A stretch of 64,000 bases of DNA, from positions 673,001-737,000 of the forward strand of contig NZ_CANNEZ010000001.1 in NCBI RefSeq assembly GCF_947503795.1, written 5' to 3'. Shown here piece by piece: positions 7,727 through 16,294 of this stretch (its first letter is position 1; each line of letters begins with the position of its first letter). A model generated the notes under the pieces. That model saw only the letters and a program-made list of their open reading frames with translations. It did not search any database and was not told where the DNA came from. Made by a program: the position numbers and the translations under genes. The DNA comes from an uncultured Jannaschia sp. (GTDB lineage: Bacteria > Pseudomonadota > Alphaproteobacteria > Rhodobacterales > Rhodobacteraceae).

Positions 7727-8199
7727 GTGGCTTCGTCCCTTGGCCCGACCCTCGGCTGCGTACGAAAGCGGCCCCGGTCGGAACGGTCGATGACGAGGTG
7801 CGCGCGATCTGGCAGCGGATGCTCGATGCGATGTACGCGATGCCGGGCGTCGGGCTGGCCGCGCCGCAGATCGGCATCCTGCGGCGGATCGCCGTGGTCG
7901 ATGCGGGCGAGGGGCCGATCCGGCTGGCCGATCCGATCGTGCTCCATTCGAGCGTCGAGATGCGCGAGCACGACGAGGCCTCCCCGAACCTCCCCGGCGT
8001 GTCGGCCCGGGTGAAGCGGCCCCGCGCGGTCACCGTTACCTATCTCGACGAGACCGGCACGCGGGTCCGCCGCGATTTTGTGAAGCTGGAGGCGACGAGC
8101 GTGCAGCATCAGATCGACCACCTGGACGGTCGGATGTACTTCGACCGGCTCAGCCGGACGAAGCGCGACATGCTGCTTCGGAAGGCGCGCAAGGCGTGA
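7723..8199 (+). CDS. Degenerate peptide deformylase homologue, probably catalytically inactive
   Basis: A 158-residue full-length deformylase-fold protein. Motif 1, GVGLAAPQ (42-49), is perfect. At the place of EGCLS it reads EASPNLP, so the metal-ligand cysteine is Ser87. At the place of HEXDH it reads HQIDH, so the catalytic glutamate is Gln130. The two histidines (129, 133) remain. Loss of both the Cys ligand and the general base should abolish normal deformylation, yet the frame is intact and overlaps the second copy by four bases, so it looks maintained. It may bind peptides or regulate the active copies. Confidence 0.88.
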   Translation: MSGFVPWPDPRLRTKAAPVGTVDDEVRAIWQRMLDAMYAMPGVGLAAPQIGILRRIAVVDAGEGPIRLADPIVLHSSVEMREHDEASPNLPGVSARVKRPRAVTVTYLDETGTRVRRDFVKLEATSVQHQIDHLDGRMYFDRLSRTKRDMLLRKARKA

Positions 8200-8347
8200 C
8201 GGTCCTATGCGCCCACCGCCCGCTGCCATGCGCCCGCCGGCGGGTTCCGGCGCGTCCGCTGTCGCGCCCGCCCGCGGCAGGCCCGGCGCGCCCCGCCGGT
8301 CCCTCGCCCTACCTCGCCCCGACACCTGACTTCGGAGAGATCGCCGC

Positions 8348-9262
8348 ATGAGGATCGTGTTCATGGGCACACCGGATTTCGCCGTGCCGGTGCTGGACGC
8401 GCTGGCCGGGGCCGGGCACGAGATCGCCTGTGCCTACACCCAGCCGCCCCGTCCTGCCGGGCGCGGCAAGAAGGATCGACCCTCGCCGGTGCAGGTCCGG
8501 GCCGAGGCTCTGGGGATCGAGGTCCGCGCGCCGCGCTCGCTTCGGGACGAGGCCGCGCAGGCCGACTTCGCGGCCCTCGATGCCGATGTCGCGGTCGTCG
8601 TCGCCTACGGTCTAATCCTGCCGCAGCCCGTCCTCGACGCGCCGCGCCTCGGCTGCATCAACGTCCACGCCTCGCTCCTGCCGCGCTGGCGCGGGGCGGC
8701 GCCGATCCACCGCGCGATCATGGCGGGCGACGCGCGCACAGGCGTGTGCATCATGGCGATGGAGGCGGGGCTCGACACCGGGCCGGTCCTGATGCGCGAG
8801 GGCACCGACATCGCCCCCTCCGACACCAGCGGCGACCTGCACGAGCGTCTGGCGGAAATGGGCGCGCGGCTGGCCGTCGCGACCTTGCCGCAGATCGAAC
8901 GCCTTTCGCCCGTGATCCAGCCCGAGGACGGCGTCAGCTACGCCGCCAAGATCGACAAGTCCGAGGCCGCGCTCAACTGGAGCTGGGGCGCGGATGTCGT
9001 CCGCCGCCAGATCAACGGTCTGTCGCCCTTTCCCGGCGCCTACGTCACGCGCGACGGCGCGCGCCTGAAGCTGCTGCGCGCCGCACCCGCGCGCGCCGTG
9101 GCCGAACCGGGATGCGTGGCCGACGCGCCGGGCCTCGTGATCGGCACCGGCGACGGCGCGGTCGAACTGCTCGAGGTGCAACCGGCCGGGCGCGGCCCGG
9201 TTTCGGGCGCCGATTTCCGAAACGGCGCGCGGCTGGCACCCGGCGACCCGCTGGAGGGCTGA
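8348..9262 (+). CDS. fmt: Methionyl-tRNA formyltransferase
   Basis: A 304-residue enzyme that formylates the initiator Met-tRNA using 10-formyl-tetrahydrofolate. [16 protein letters not shown] is the typical opening. [20 protein letters not shown] carries the catalytic Asn/His and the SLLP signature, and [12 protein letters not shown] gives the conserved Asp. The C-terminal OB-like tRNA-binding domain follows from about residue 205. GGAGAG lies upstream of the ATG. It sits 148 bases after the deformylase cluster, in the same direction; formylase and deformylase are commonly linked. Confidence 0.96.
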   Translation: MRIVFMGTPDFAVPVLDALAGAGHEIACAYTQPPRPAGRGKKDRPSPVQVRAEALGIEVRAPRSLRDEAAQADFAALDADVAVVVAYGLILPQPVLDAPRLGCINVHASLLPRWRGAAPIHRAIMAGDARTGVCIMAMEAGLDTGPVLMREGTDIAPSDTSGDLHERLAEMGARLAVATLPQIERLSPVIQPEDGVSYAAKIDKSEAALNWSWGADVVRRQINGLSPFPGAYVTRDGARLKLLRAAPARAVAEPGCVADAPGLVIGTGDGAVELLEVQPAGRGPVSGADFRNGARLAPGDPLEG

Positions 9263-9264
9263 GC

Positions 9265-9501
9265 ATGTTTCCCACCCTGATCGGAACCGTCGTGATCGCG
9301 GGCATCGTCGGCTACATCTCCGAACGCTCGGGTTTCACCCATAACGGCTACCTGCAGAGCATCATCATCTGCATCGGCGGCGCGTTCCTGATGTATTTCG
9401 TGACGCTGATGTTCGGGATCGGGTTCCGCTCCTCGGGGCTCAATGCCATCGCGGCGTCGATCGGCGCGCTGATCATCGTGCCCTTCCACTGGCGGCGCTG
9501 A
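9265..9501 (+). CDS. Small three-helix membrane protein, GlsB/YeaQ-like
   Basis: A 78-residue membrane protein starting two bases after the fmt stop (ATG at 9265, GGAGGG upstream). Three hydrophobic stretches (residues about 3-18, 30-50 and 57-73) with glycines in the helices resemble the transglycosylase-associated GlsB/YeaQ/YmgE stress membrane proteins, though the similarity is loose. It is probably cotranscribed with fmt. Confidence 0.65.
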   Translation: MFPTLIGTVVIAGIVGYISERSGFTHNGYLQSIIICIGGAFLMYFVTLMFGIGFRSSGLNAIAASIGALIIVPFHWRR

Positions 9502-9556
9502 CGCCCGCGCGACGCAGGGCTTTTCGCGCGTGCCCGCGCGTGATCCTCTGGCCGCC

Positions 9557-11116
9557 ATGGATCACGACGTCATCATCGTGGGCGCGGGCACGGCCGGCTG
9601 CCTTCTGGCCAACCGCCTGAGCGCCGATCCCGCCACCCGCGTCCTTCTGGTCGAGGCGGGCGGGCGCGACACCTACCCGTGGATCCACGTCCCGGCCGGG
9701 TATCTCTACACCATGAACAACCCGCGCACCGACTGGTGCCTCCGGACGGCGCCGGTGCCGGGGCTGGCCGGGCGCGCGCTGGCCTATCCGCGGGGCCGCG
9801 TCCTCGGCGGCTGCAGCAGCATCAACGGCATGATCTACATGCGCGGGCAGGCCGCCGACTGGGACGGTTGGGCGCAGGCCGGGCATCGCGGCTGGGGCTG
9901 GGACGACATGCTGCCCCACTTCAAGCGGCACGAAGCGCATGTCGACGGCGGCGACGAGATGCATGGCGGGACGGGCGAGCTGGCCATCGACCGCCAGCGG
10001 CTGCACTGGCCGATCCTCGACGCCGTGCGCGACGCGATGGTGGCCACAGGCGTGCCGGAGACGCGCGACTTCAATCGCGGCGACAACGAGGGCGTGGGCT
10101 ACTACCAGGTGACGCAGCGGGGCGGGCGCAGGCTTTCGGCGGCGGGCGCATTTCTCAAGCCCGCGCAGGGCCGTGCGAATCTCGCCATCTCGGTCGGCGC
10201 GCAGGTCGCGCGTGTGGTGATCGAGGGCGGCATCGCGCGCGGCATCGAACTCATGGACGGGCGGCGGATCGGGGCGGCCCGCGTGATCCTGAGCGCGGGG
10301 TCCATCGGCTCGCCGCACCTGCTGGAGCTTTCGGGCGTGGGGGACGGCGACCGGCTTCAGGCCCTCGGGATCGAGACGCGTCACCACAACCCGGCCGTCG
10401 GCGCCGAGTTGCAGGACCACCTCCAGATGCGACCGGTCTTTCGCGTCCGCGGCGCCGAGACGCTGAACGATCGCGCCGCGACGCTGATGGGCAAGGCGCG
10501 GATCGCGCTGGAATATGCGCTGCGGCGGCGCGGGCCGCTGTCGATGGCGCCCTCGCAGCTTGGCGCCTTCCTGCGGTCCGGCCCCGAGGTCGCGACGGCG
10601 GATCTGCAATACCACTTCCAGCCGCTCAGCCTCGAAGCCTTCGGCGAGGCCCTCGACCCGTTTCCCGCCGTCACCGCCAGCGTCTGCAACCTGCGGCCGC
10701 GGTCGCGCGGCCATGTCCGCGCCGTCAGCCCCGATCCCGCGACCCCGCCCGAGATCCAGCCGAACTACCTCGCCGACGAGGCCGACCGCATCGTCGCCAT
10801 GCGCGCGATGGAGCGGACCCGCGCCCTCTTCCGCGCAGCACCGCTGGCGCCGTTCCAGCCCGAAGAGGTCCGCCCCGGCGACGTCCATACCGAACGCGAG
10901 GCGCTTCTGACCGAGGTCGCGCGCAACGCGTCGAGCATCTTCCACCCCGTCGGCACCTGCGGCATGGGGCGCGTCGTCGACGACCGGCTGGCGGTGATCG
11001 GGGTCGGCGGGCTGCATGTCGTGGATGCCAGCGTCATGCCGTCGATCGTATCGGGCAACACCAACGCGCCGACCCTCGCCATCGCCGAAAAGGCCGCGGC
11101 GATGATGACGGCGTGA
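9557..11116 (+). CDS. GMC family oxidoreductase (choline dehydrogenase-like)
   Basis: A 519-residue flavoprotein. The FAD-binding Rossmann motif DVIIVGAGTAGC is at residues 4-15. The GMC signature 1 region RGRVLGGCSSINGMIYMRG is near 82-100, signature 2 is GSIGSPHLLELSG near 255, and the catalytic histidine lies in SSIFHPVGTCGMG, with VSGNTNAPTLAIAEKA at the end. Choline dehydrogenase and alcohol or sugar dehydrogenases all have this layout; without betB or betI nearby the substrate is open. The upstream ATG at 9530 is less likely because the FAD strand starts at DHDVIIVG. It converges with the cytochrome gene nine bases away. Confidence 0.85.
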   Translation: MDHDVIIVGAGTAGCLLANRLSADPATRVLLVEAGGRDTYPWIHVPAGYLYTMNNPRTDWCLRTAPVPGLAGRALAYPRGRVLGGCSSINGMIYMRGQAADWDGWAQAGHRGWGWDDMLPHFKRHEAHVDGGDEMHGGTGELAIDRQRLHWPILDAVRDAMVATGVPETRDFNRGDNEGVGYYQVTQRGGRRLSAAGAFLKPAQGRANLAISVGAQVARVVIEGGIARGIELMDGRRIGAARVILSAGSIGSPHLLELSGVGDGDRLQALGIETRHHNPAVGAELQDHLQMRPVFRVRGAETLNDRAATLMGKARIALEYALRRRGPLSMAPSQLGAFLRSGPEVATADLQYHFQPLSLEAFGEALDPFPAVTASVCNLRPRSRGHVRAVSPDPATPPEIQPNYLADEADRIVAMRAMERTRALFRAAPLAPFQPEEVRPGDVHTEREALLTEVARNASSIFHPVGTCGMGRVVDDRLAVIGVGGLHVVDASVMPSIVSGNTNAPTLAIAEKAAAMMTA

Positions 11117-11124
11117 GGACGCGG

Positions 11125-11595
11125 TCAGCGCTCGGTGTGGCGCGCGTCGATCTCGTCATGGGCGGCGATGATCTCGGCGGGCCAGGTCGACTTGATATAG
11201 GCAAGCGTCGCGGCGATCTCCTCGTCGGACAAGACGTCGCCGAAGCCTTGCATCGCGCTCCTGTAGCCGCCACCGACCAACTCCTCCGACCCAAGCCGCG
11301 TGATCGCAATCAACATCTCGGACGGATGGTGCCAGGTGTGACCGTTCTCGTCATGCGGGGGCGCGGGCAGAAGACCGTCCGCATCGCGAACGCGCCAGTC
11401 GGGTTGCCCTTCGAGGTCGGCGCCGTGGCAAGCGGCGCATTGCGCGTCGTAGATGACCTCTCCGCGCGCGACGACCTCCGGGTCGTCATACGCCAGCCGC
11501 GACCCCGCATCGACATCGGCCGGGACCGGGCGGAGCAGGAAGGCCGCGACCGCCGCGGCGGCGGCAAGGGCGATCAACAGAAGGCGGCGGGGCAT
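11125..11595 (-). CDS. Membrane-anchored c-type cytochrome
   Basis: A 156-residue cytochrome c. Residues about 4-22 form an N-terminal membrane anchor or signal ([17 protein letters not shown]). The haem site CAACH follows GEVIYDAQ, and the axial methionine is probably in [20 protein letters not shown]. It therefore faces the periplasm. The ATG at 11595 with GGAG seven bases upstream is preferred over the ATG at 11625. Its head-to-head end with the GMC gene suggests it may take electrons from that dehydrogenase, but this is only a neighbourhood argument. Confidence 0.85.
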   Translation of the reverse strand: MPRRLLLIALAAAAAVAAFLLRPVPADVDAGSRLAYDDPEVVARGEVIYDAQCAACHGADLEGQPDWRVRDADGLLPAPPHDENGHTWHHPSEMLIAITRLGSEELVGGGYRSAMQGFGDVLSDEEIAATLAYIKSTWPAEIIAAHDEIDARHTER

Positions 11596-11734
11596 GGCGA
11601 TCTCCGGGTCAGGTGCGCGGCGCATCGCAACCTTCCCGCAGGGGAGGGGAAGTCACGACACCGTGAGCGGTGCCCGTCGCTTTACCCGATGCCGCGCATT
11701 GCCTACATCCCGAAGGGACCGACGGAGCGCCGCG

Positions 11735-12685
11735 ATGAGTAAGCCCCCACTGACCCTCTACATGGCCGCGCCGCGCGGGTTCTGCGCGGGCGTCGACCGG
11801 GCCATCAAGATCGTCGAGATGGCGCTCGAGAAGTGGGGCGCGCCGGTCTATGTGCGCCACGAGATCGTGCACAACAAGTTCGTGGTCGACGGGTTGCGCG
11901 ACAAGGGCGCGGTCTTCGTCGAGGAGCTGGACGACTGCCCCCCCGACCGCCCCGTGATCTTCAGCGCGCATGGCGTGCCGAAGGCGGTTCCGGCCGAGGC
12001 CGCAGCGCGCGAGATGCTCTTCGTCGACGCGACCTGCCCCTTGGTCTCCAAGGTCCATATCGAGGCCGCGCGGCATTCCGAGGCGGGGCTCCAGATGGTG
12101 ATGATCGGCCATGCCGGCCATCCCGAAACCATCGGTACGATGGGCCAGTTGCCGCCGGGCGAGGTGCTGCTGGTCGAGACGCCCGAGGATGTCGCGACGC
12201 TCACGCCCCGCGATCCCGACCGGCTGGCCTTCATCACGCAGACGACGCTCTCGGTCGATGACACGGCCGAGGTCGTGGCCGCCCTCAAGGCCCGCTTCCC
12301 GGCGATCGTGGGTCCGCACAAGGAAGACATCTGCTACGCCACGACCAACCGGCAGGAGGCCGTGAAGGCCATGGCGCCCAAGGTCGACGCGATGCTGGTG
12401 GTCGGGGCCCCGAACTCCTCGAACTCAAAGCGGTTGGTCGAGGTCGGGGCGCGGGCAGGCTGCGGCTACGCGCAACTCGTGCAGCGGGCCTCCGACATCG
12501 ACTGGCGCGCACTCGACGGCATCGCATCGGTCGGCATCACCGCAGGCGCGAGTGCGCCCGAGATCCTCATCGAGGAAGTCGTGCAGGCCTTCCGCGACCG
12601 CTACGACGTCACCGAGGACCAGGTTGTCACCGCCGAAGAGAACGTCGAGTTCAAGGTGCCCCGCGTGCTGCGCCAGGCGGGCTGA
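11735..12685 (+). CDS. ispH: 4-hydroxy-3-methylbut-2-enyl diphosphate reductase
   Basis: A 316-residue iron-sulfur enzyme of the last step of the MEP isoprenoid pathway (HMBPP to IPP and DMAPP). Conserved parts are [13 protein letters not shown] (cluster Cys17), [21 protein letters not shown] with the second cysteine, the HAGHPE segment, and [14 protein letters not shown] plus TAGASAPE at the C terminus. The ATG at 11735 has GGAG upstream. The frame is open as far back as 11453, but that extension covers the promoter region and overlaps the start of the cytochrome gene in antisense. Confidence 0.96.
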   Translation: MSKPPLTLYMAAPRGFCAGVDRAIKIVEMALEKWGAPVYVRHEIVHNKFVVDGLRDKGAVFVEELDDCPPDRPVIFSAHGVPKAVPAEAAAREMLFVDATCPLVSKVHIEAARHSEAGLQMVMIGHAGHPETIGTMGQLPPGEVLLVETPEDVATLTPRDPDRLAFITQTTLSVDDTAEVVAALKARFPAIVGPHKEDICYATTNRQEAVKAMAPKVDAMLVVGAPNSSNSKRLVEVGARAGCGYAQLVQRASDIDWRALDGIASVGITAGASAPEILIEEVVQAFRDRYDVTEDQVVTAEENVEFKVPRVLRQAG

Positions 12686-12823
12686 GGGTCGGGCGCGCGG
12701 AGCCTCACGCGCACCTCGCCGAGCCGTGACGGAACGTGGTTTGAACGTGTGGGGCGGGTGCGACATCTTGTCTGGCAAGAGCTCTGGCATCCCGCCGGGC
12801 ACATCCCAGGAAAGGCACCTGCC

Positions 12824-12952
12824 ATGCCCTATTCGCTTTGCATCCCCGCGCTCCTTCTCGGCGCGCTGCTTCTGACCACCATCGCCGTCCCGACGGTCTC
12901 CGTCCTCGCCGGAGCGCAGGCCCCGGCCGTGCGCATCGACATGCTGATGTGA
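12824..12952 (+). CDS. Small 42-residue membrane/secreted peptide
   Basis: A short frame of 42 codons with a strong ribosome site (AGGAAAGG about eight bases before the ATG). The product MPYSLCIPALLLGALLLTTI... is one hydrophobic segment followed by a short tail ending in VRIDMLM. It could be a single-pass membrane peptide or a leader. I do not recognise it. The hairpin just after its stop supports a real transcript end. Confidence 0.45.
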   Translation: MPYSLCIPALLLGALLLTTIAVPTVSVLAGAQAPAVRIDMLM

Positions 12953-12960
12953 CGTCGTTC

Positions 12961-12991
12961 CCGGTTCTCGCCGCCCCCCGGCGGGGACCGG
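12961..12991. terminator. Convergent hairpin
   Basis: CCGGTTCTCGCCG (12961-12973) pairs with CGGCGGGGACCGG (12979-12991), 13 pairs with two G-U, around a C5 loop. It lies between the small plus-strand gene and the minus-strand secreted-protein gene and could serve both, although no T tract is present. Confidence 0.55.
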
Positions 12992-13006
12992 TAATGCCCG
13001 ACCCGC

Positions 13007-13252
13007 CTAGCGCTCGCAGGCGATGCCATCGCCGTCGCGATCCAGACGATACTCGTCCCAACCCACGACCCGGACCGGCCCACGGACGTAATAGGGCCCG
13101 TTCCCGCTGCCGCCGGCACAGTCGACATCGCTGACGCCCGCCGGCACGCAGACCAGCTCGTAGCTGCTGTGACAGGACTGCGCGACCGTGCCGCCGAGCG
13201 GGATCGCGGCGAAGATCGTGGCCACAGCCATGCGTGCGAAGTTCATATTCAT
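13007..13252 (-). CDS. Secreted Excalibur-like calcium-binding protein
   Basis: An 81-residue protein with an N-terminal signal peptide (to about residue 25, MAVATIFAAIPLGGTVAQS). The mature part has four cysteines and ends RLDRDGDGIACER, an Excalibur-type DxDxDGxxCE calcium motif as found in extracellular nuclease-like and envelope proteins. The start ATG sits at one end of the TTAA-N7-TTAA palindrome and has no clear Shine-Dalgarno; a second ATG two codons in (MNMN) is equally possible. Function unknown. Confidence 0.75.
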   Translation of the reverse strand: MNMNFARMAVATIFAAIPLGGTVAQSCHSSYELVCVPAGVSDVDCAGGSGNGPYYVRGPVRVVGWDEYRLDRDGDGIACER

Positions 13253-13266
13253 TAACGATTAGTTAA
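13252..13266. promoter_or_regulatory. CtrA-type box TTAA-N7-TTAA
   Basis: TTAA at 13252-13255 and TTAA at 13263-13266 are separated by seven bases, an exact match to the CtrA cell-cycle regulator consensus. The site overlaps the start codon of the Excalibur-like gene, and the flanks extend the symmetry (ATTAAC/GTTAAT). It lies in the divergent region towards the DUF3429 gene; 13268-13465 holds nothing else I can name. Confidence 0.55.
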
Positions 13267-13465
13267 TGGCGCGCGCGGGGCCAGAGAAGAGAGCCGTCGC
13301 GGATCGCTTGGAAACGAGCTGTTAACCATTTCCAGACGGTGCCGACGAGTTCACCCCGAAGAACCGCACCGCCAGAGGCCCGACTGCATCGCCCTGGATC
13401 GCGCTTACACCGCCGCGAACCGGCGCGGGGTTCCACGCCGCCGCGCCCCGTGGCATCCCGGCCCC

Positions 13466-13921
13466 ATGTTCGAAGCACCGATCCCCCGATCCGCCCTGAT
13501 CCTCGGCCTCGCCGGTCTGCTGCCGTTCTTCTGGGGCGTGGTCACGATGTTCGTCCCCGCCGCATACGCGCTGACCTACGAGTGGCTCGGCGGGCGGTTC
13601 GTGGCGCCGTTCGTTGGCCTGCAATACGGCACCATCATCCTGTCTTTCATGTCCGGCGTGCTCTGGGGCTTCGCGACCCGCGCCGAAGGGTCGGTCGCGG
13701 CCACGGGCTACGCGCTGTCGACGCTGCCCGCGCTTTGGGCGTTCTTCATGGTCGGCGGGGGTCCCGTCACGGCGGCCATCGCGCTGATCGCAGGGTTCGT
13801 CGGCCTCCTCGGGCTGGACTGGCTCTTCTGGAACCAGGGGCTCGCGCCGCGCTGGTGGATGGCGCTCCGGCTCCTTCTCACCACCGGGGTCGTGGCCTGC
13901 CTTCTGCCGGTGGCGCTGTGA
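13466..13921 (+). CDS. DUF3429 membrane protein
   Basis: A 151-residue integral membrane protein with about five hydrophobic helices and the typical PRSALILGLAGLLPFFWG opening, QYGTIILSFMSGVLWGFA centre and LDWLFWNQGLAPRWWMALR end of the DUF3429 family. Function unknown. Its stop overlaps the GTG of the methyltransferase gene by four bases. Confidence 0.85.
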   Translation: MFEAPIPRSALILGLAGLLPFFWGVVTMFVPAAYALTYEWLGGRFVAPFVGLQYGTIILSFMSGVLWGFATRAEGSVAATGYALSTLPALWAFFMVGGGPVTAAIALIAGFVGLLGLDWLFWNQGLAPRWWMALRLLLTTGVVACLLPVAL

Positions 13922-14505
13922 CCGACCGCGAAACCATCGCGGTCTACGACGCCAAGGCGGAGGCCTATGCCGATGCCTTCGGCGGCCCCGTGCCCCGCGA
14001 TCTCGAGGAATTCGCGCGCCACCTGCCGTCCGGCGGTCGCGTGCTCGACCTCGGATGCGGCCCCGGCGCGATGGCCGGATGGCTGGCTGACAAGGGTTTC
14101 GCGGTCGAGGCCTGGGACGCCTCCGCCGAGATGGTCGGCCGGGCAGGGCTTTGGCCCGGAGTCGAGGCGCGGCAAGCCAGCTTCTCGGACCTGATGGCCG
14201 ATGACGCCTTCGACGGCATCTGGGCGAGCTTTTCGCTGCTTCACGCCCGGCGCGCCGACCTGCCCGATCTGATCGCCCGCATCGCCCGCGCCTGCCGTCC
14301 AGGCGGCACCGTCTACGTCGCCATGAAGATCGGGACGGGCGAGGGGCGCGACGCTCTCGGGCGCTTCTACTCCTACGTCACGGAGCCCGAGCTGACCGGC
14401 TGGCTGACCGATGCGGGCCTGACCCTCGGGCCAGTGCGCACCGGCCGCGCCAAGGGTCTCGCCGGGACGCTCGACCGCTATATCACGGTGATCGCCCATG
14501 CCTGA
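13918..14505 (+). CDS. Class I SAM-dependent methyltransferase
   Basis: A 195-residue Rossmann-fold methyltransferase starting with GTG. Motif I is [16 protein letters not shown] (about residues 43-58), motif II lies in [11 protein letters not shown], and the post-II region is [28 protein letters not shown] near the N terminus is a common opening in small-molecule methyltransferases. The substrate is unknown. It is translationally coupled upstream (GTGA) and overlaps rnhA by eight bases. Confidence 0.85.
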   Translation: MTDRETIAVYDAKAEAYADAFGGPVPRDLEEFARHLPSGGRVLDLGCGPGAMAGWLADKGFAVEAWDASAEMVGRAGLWPGVEARQASFSDLMADDAFDGIWASFSLLHARRADLPDLIARIARACRPGGTVYVAMKIGTGEGRDALGRFYSYVTEPELTGWLTDAGLTLGPVRTGRAKGLAGTLDRYITVIAHA

Positions 14506-14962
14506 TCTCTTCGCCTATACCGACGGCGCATGCTCGGGGAATCCGGGGCCGGGCGGCTGGGGCGCGATCCTGATCGCCCGCGACGGTGACAGGGTCGTCA
14601 AGGAGCGCGAGCTCAAGGGCGGCGAGGCCGACACGACGAACAACCGCATGGAGCTGATGGCCGCCATCGCGGTGCTCGAAGCTTTGTCGCGGCCTTCGAC
14701 CCTGACGGTCATCACCGACAGCGCCTATGTGAAGGGCGGGATCACCGGCTGGCTGCATGGCTGGAAGCGGAATGGCTGGAAGACCTCGACCCGGAAGCCC
14801 GTAAAGAACGAGGATCTGTGGCGCCGCCTGGACGAGGCGGCGGCGCGCCACGACGTGACCTGGGAATGGGTCAAGGGCCATGCCGGCCACCCCGAGAACG
14901 AGCGGGCCGACGCGCTGGCCCGCGCCGGAATGGCGCCGTTCAAGCCGGGACGTACGGGGTGA
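14498..14962 (+). CDS. rnhA: Ribonuclease HI
   Basis: A 154-residue RNase HI that cuts RNA in RNA-DNA hybrids (Okazaki primers, R-loops). It shows [16 protein letters not shown] with the first Asp, NNRMELMA with the Glu, [12 protein letters not shown] with the second Asp, the basic handle [13 protein letters not shown], and [15 protein letters not shown] with the last His and Asp. The start overlaps the methyltransferase gene. Confidence 0.96.
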   Translation: MPDLFAYTDGACSGNPGPGGWGAILIARDGDRVVKERELKGGEADTTNNRMELMAAIAVLEALSRPSTLTVITDSAYVKGGITGWLHGWKRNGWKTSTRKPVKNEDLWRRLDEAAARHDVTWEWVKGHAGHPENERADALARAGMAPFKPGRTG

Positions 14963-15005
14963 GCGCGCGCCGGGCCCGCCTGGGCAGGGCAGGGGCGAGG
15001 TCCGC

Positions 15006-15629
15006 GTGACCGCGCTCATCGCTCTCGATCTCGCCTCTGTCCTCGTCTTCGCGATCACCGGCGCGCTGACGGCGGCGCGCGCCCAGCTCGACCCGATCGG
15101 CTTCATCTTCATCGCCTGCCTGACGGCGGTGGGCGGCGGCACGACCCGCGACCTGCTGCTCGGGCGGGATCCGGTCTTCTGGGTGGCCGACCCGCTGCCC
15201 GTCGCGACCGCCGGGGTCGCCGCGATGGCGGTCTTCTTCACGCATCACCTGCTGGTGTCGCGGCTGACGGTGCTGATCTGGCTCGACGCCGTGGCGCTCT
15301 CGGTGGCGGTCGCGGCGGGCGTCGGCGTGGCCCAGGGGCTCGGGCACCCGATCTGGACGCAGGTCGTGATGGGGATCGTCACGGGCTGCATGGGTGGGCT
15401 CTTGCGGGACGTGGTCTGCAACGTGCTGCCGCTGGTCCTCAAGCAGGGCGAACTCTACGTCACCGCGGCCTTGGCGGGCGGCGGCGCGGCGGTGGCGGCG
15501 CGCGAGCTTACCGGCTCGCCCATTGTGGGGCTCGCAGCCTGCGTCGCGGTGACCTTCGCGCTCCGTGCCGGGTCGATCCGCTTCGGCTGGCGTCTGCCCA
15601 GCTTTCGCGCGCGACCGCCGCGACCCTGA
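15006..15629 (+). CDS. TRIC/YicG-type cation channel family membrane protein
   Basis: A 207-residue membrane protein made of two repeats of three helices plus one. Each repeat has a glycine-rich signature: AVGGGTTRDLLLGRDPVFW (about residues 39-57) and GCMGGLLRDVVCNVLPLVL (about 124-142). This is the UPF0126/TRIC family of prokaryotic trimeric cation channels, probably potassium-permeable. The GTG start at 15006 has GAGG upstream. Confidence 0.88.
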   Translation: MTALIALDLASVLVFAITGALTAARAQLDPIGFIFIACLTAVGGGTTRDLLLGRDPVFWVADPLPVATAGVAAMAVFFTHHLLVSRLTVLIWLDAVALSVAVAAGVGVAQGLGHPIWTQVVMGIVTGCMGGLLRDVVCNVLPLVLKQGELYVTAALAGGGAAVAARELTGSPIVGLAACVAVTFALRAGSIRFGWRLPSFRARPPRP

Positions 15630-15647
15630 CGGCGAGGAGGGACCACA

Positions 15648-16208
15648 ATGACGTTGCACCTCGTCGCGCTGGGCGCCAACACGGGCGCGACACCCGCTGC
15701 CAACGCCCGCGTCCTCTTGCGCGCCGTGGGCCGGATCGGCAGGGCTGTCGCCCTGTCGCGGGCCTGGGCCACGCCCGCCTGGCCGCCCGGCGCGGGGCCC
15801 GATTTCGTCAACGCCGCCGCGGTGATCCACGCGCCGATCCCGGCCGCCGCGATGCTGGCGCGGCTGGCCCGCGTCGAGGCGCGGGCGGGCCGGGTCCGGG
15901 ACCGCCGCTGGGGGCCGCGCGTGCTCGACCTCGACCTCATTGCCTCGGGCCAGCTCGTGCGGCCCGACCCGGTCACGGTCCGGCACTGGATCGGGCTCGA
16001 CCCGGATGCGCAGGCCCGCGACGCGCCCGAGACGCTGATCCTGCCGCATCCGCGCCTGCAGGACCGCGCCTTCGTTCTGGGTCCCCTCGGCGATGTCGCG
16101 CCCGACTGGTGTCACCCGCTGACGGGGCGCAGCGTGGCGGCGATGTGGGCCGCGCTGCCGGGCCACGCGCGCGCTGCCGCCCGGCCGATGCCCTGGCCCG
16201 GAGTTTGA
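15648..16208 (+). CDS. folK: 2-amino-4-hydroxy-6-hydroxymethyldihydropteridine diphosphokinase
   Basis: A 186-residue HPPK of folate biosynthesis. It begins LHLVALGANTG and contains DFVNAAAVI and the signature RRWGPRVLDLDLIAS with the two metal-binding aspartates, then LPHPRLQDRAFVLGPL. A GAGGAGG lies just before the ATG. The middle is slightly longer than in E. coli HPPK. folP and folB are not beside it. Confidence 0.92.
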   Translation: MTLHLVALGANTGATPAANARVLLRAVGRIGRAVALSRAWATPAWPPGAGPDFVNAAAVIHAPIPAAAMLARLARVEARAGRVRDRRWGPRVLDLDLIASGQLVRPDPVTVRHWIGLDPDAQARDAPETLILPHPRLQDRAFVLGPLGDVAPDWCHPLTGRSVAAMWAALPGHARAAARPMPWPGV

Positions 16209-16231
16209 TGCGGCGACGGGGCCGCGGGGGC

Positions 16232-16260
16232 TTGCGGTTTTCCGAACATGCTCATAAGTC
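16232..16260 (+). promoter_or_regulatory. Promoter of rpoZ-rel
   Basis: TTGCGG (16232-16237), 17 bases, TAAGTC (16255-16260), followed 34 bases later by the rpoZ ATG. The spacing and first three -35 bases are ideal for a housekeeping promoter of this lineage. Confidence 0.6.
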
Positions 16261-16294
16261 AAGCCCTCTCCGATCCGCTTGAGAAGGTGCTGCC

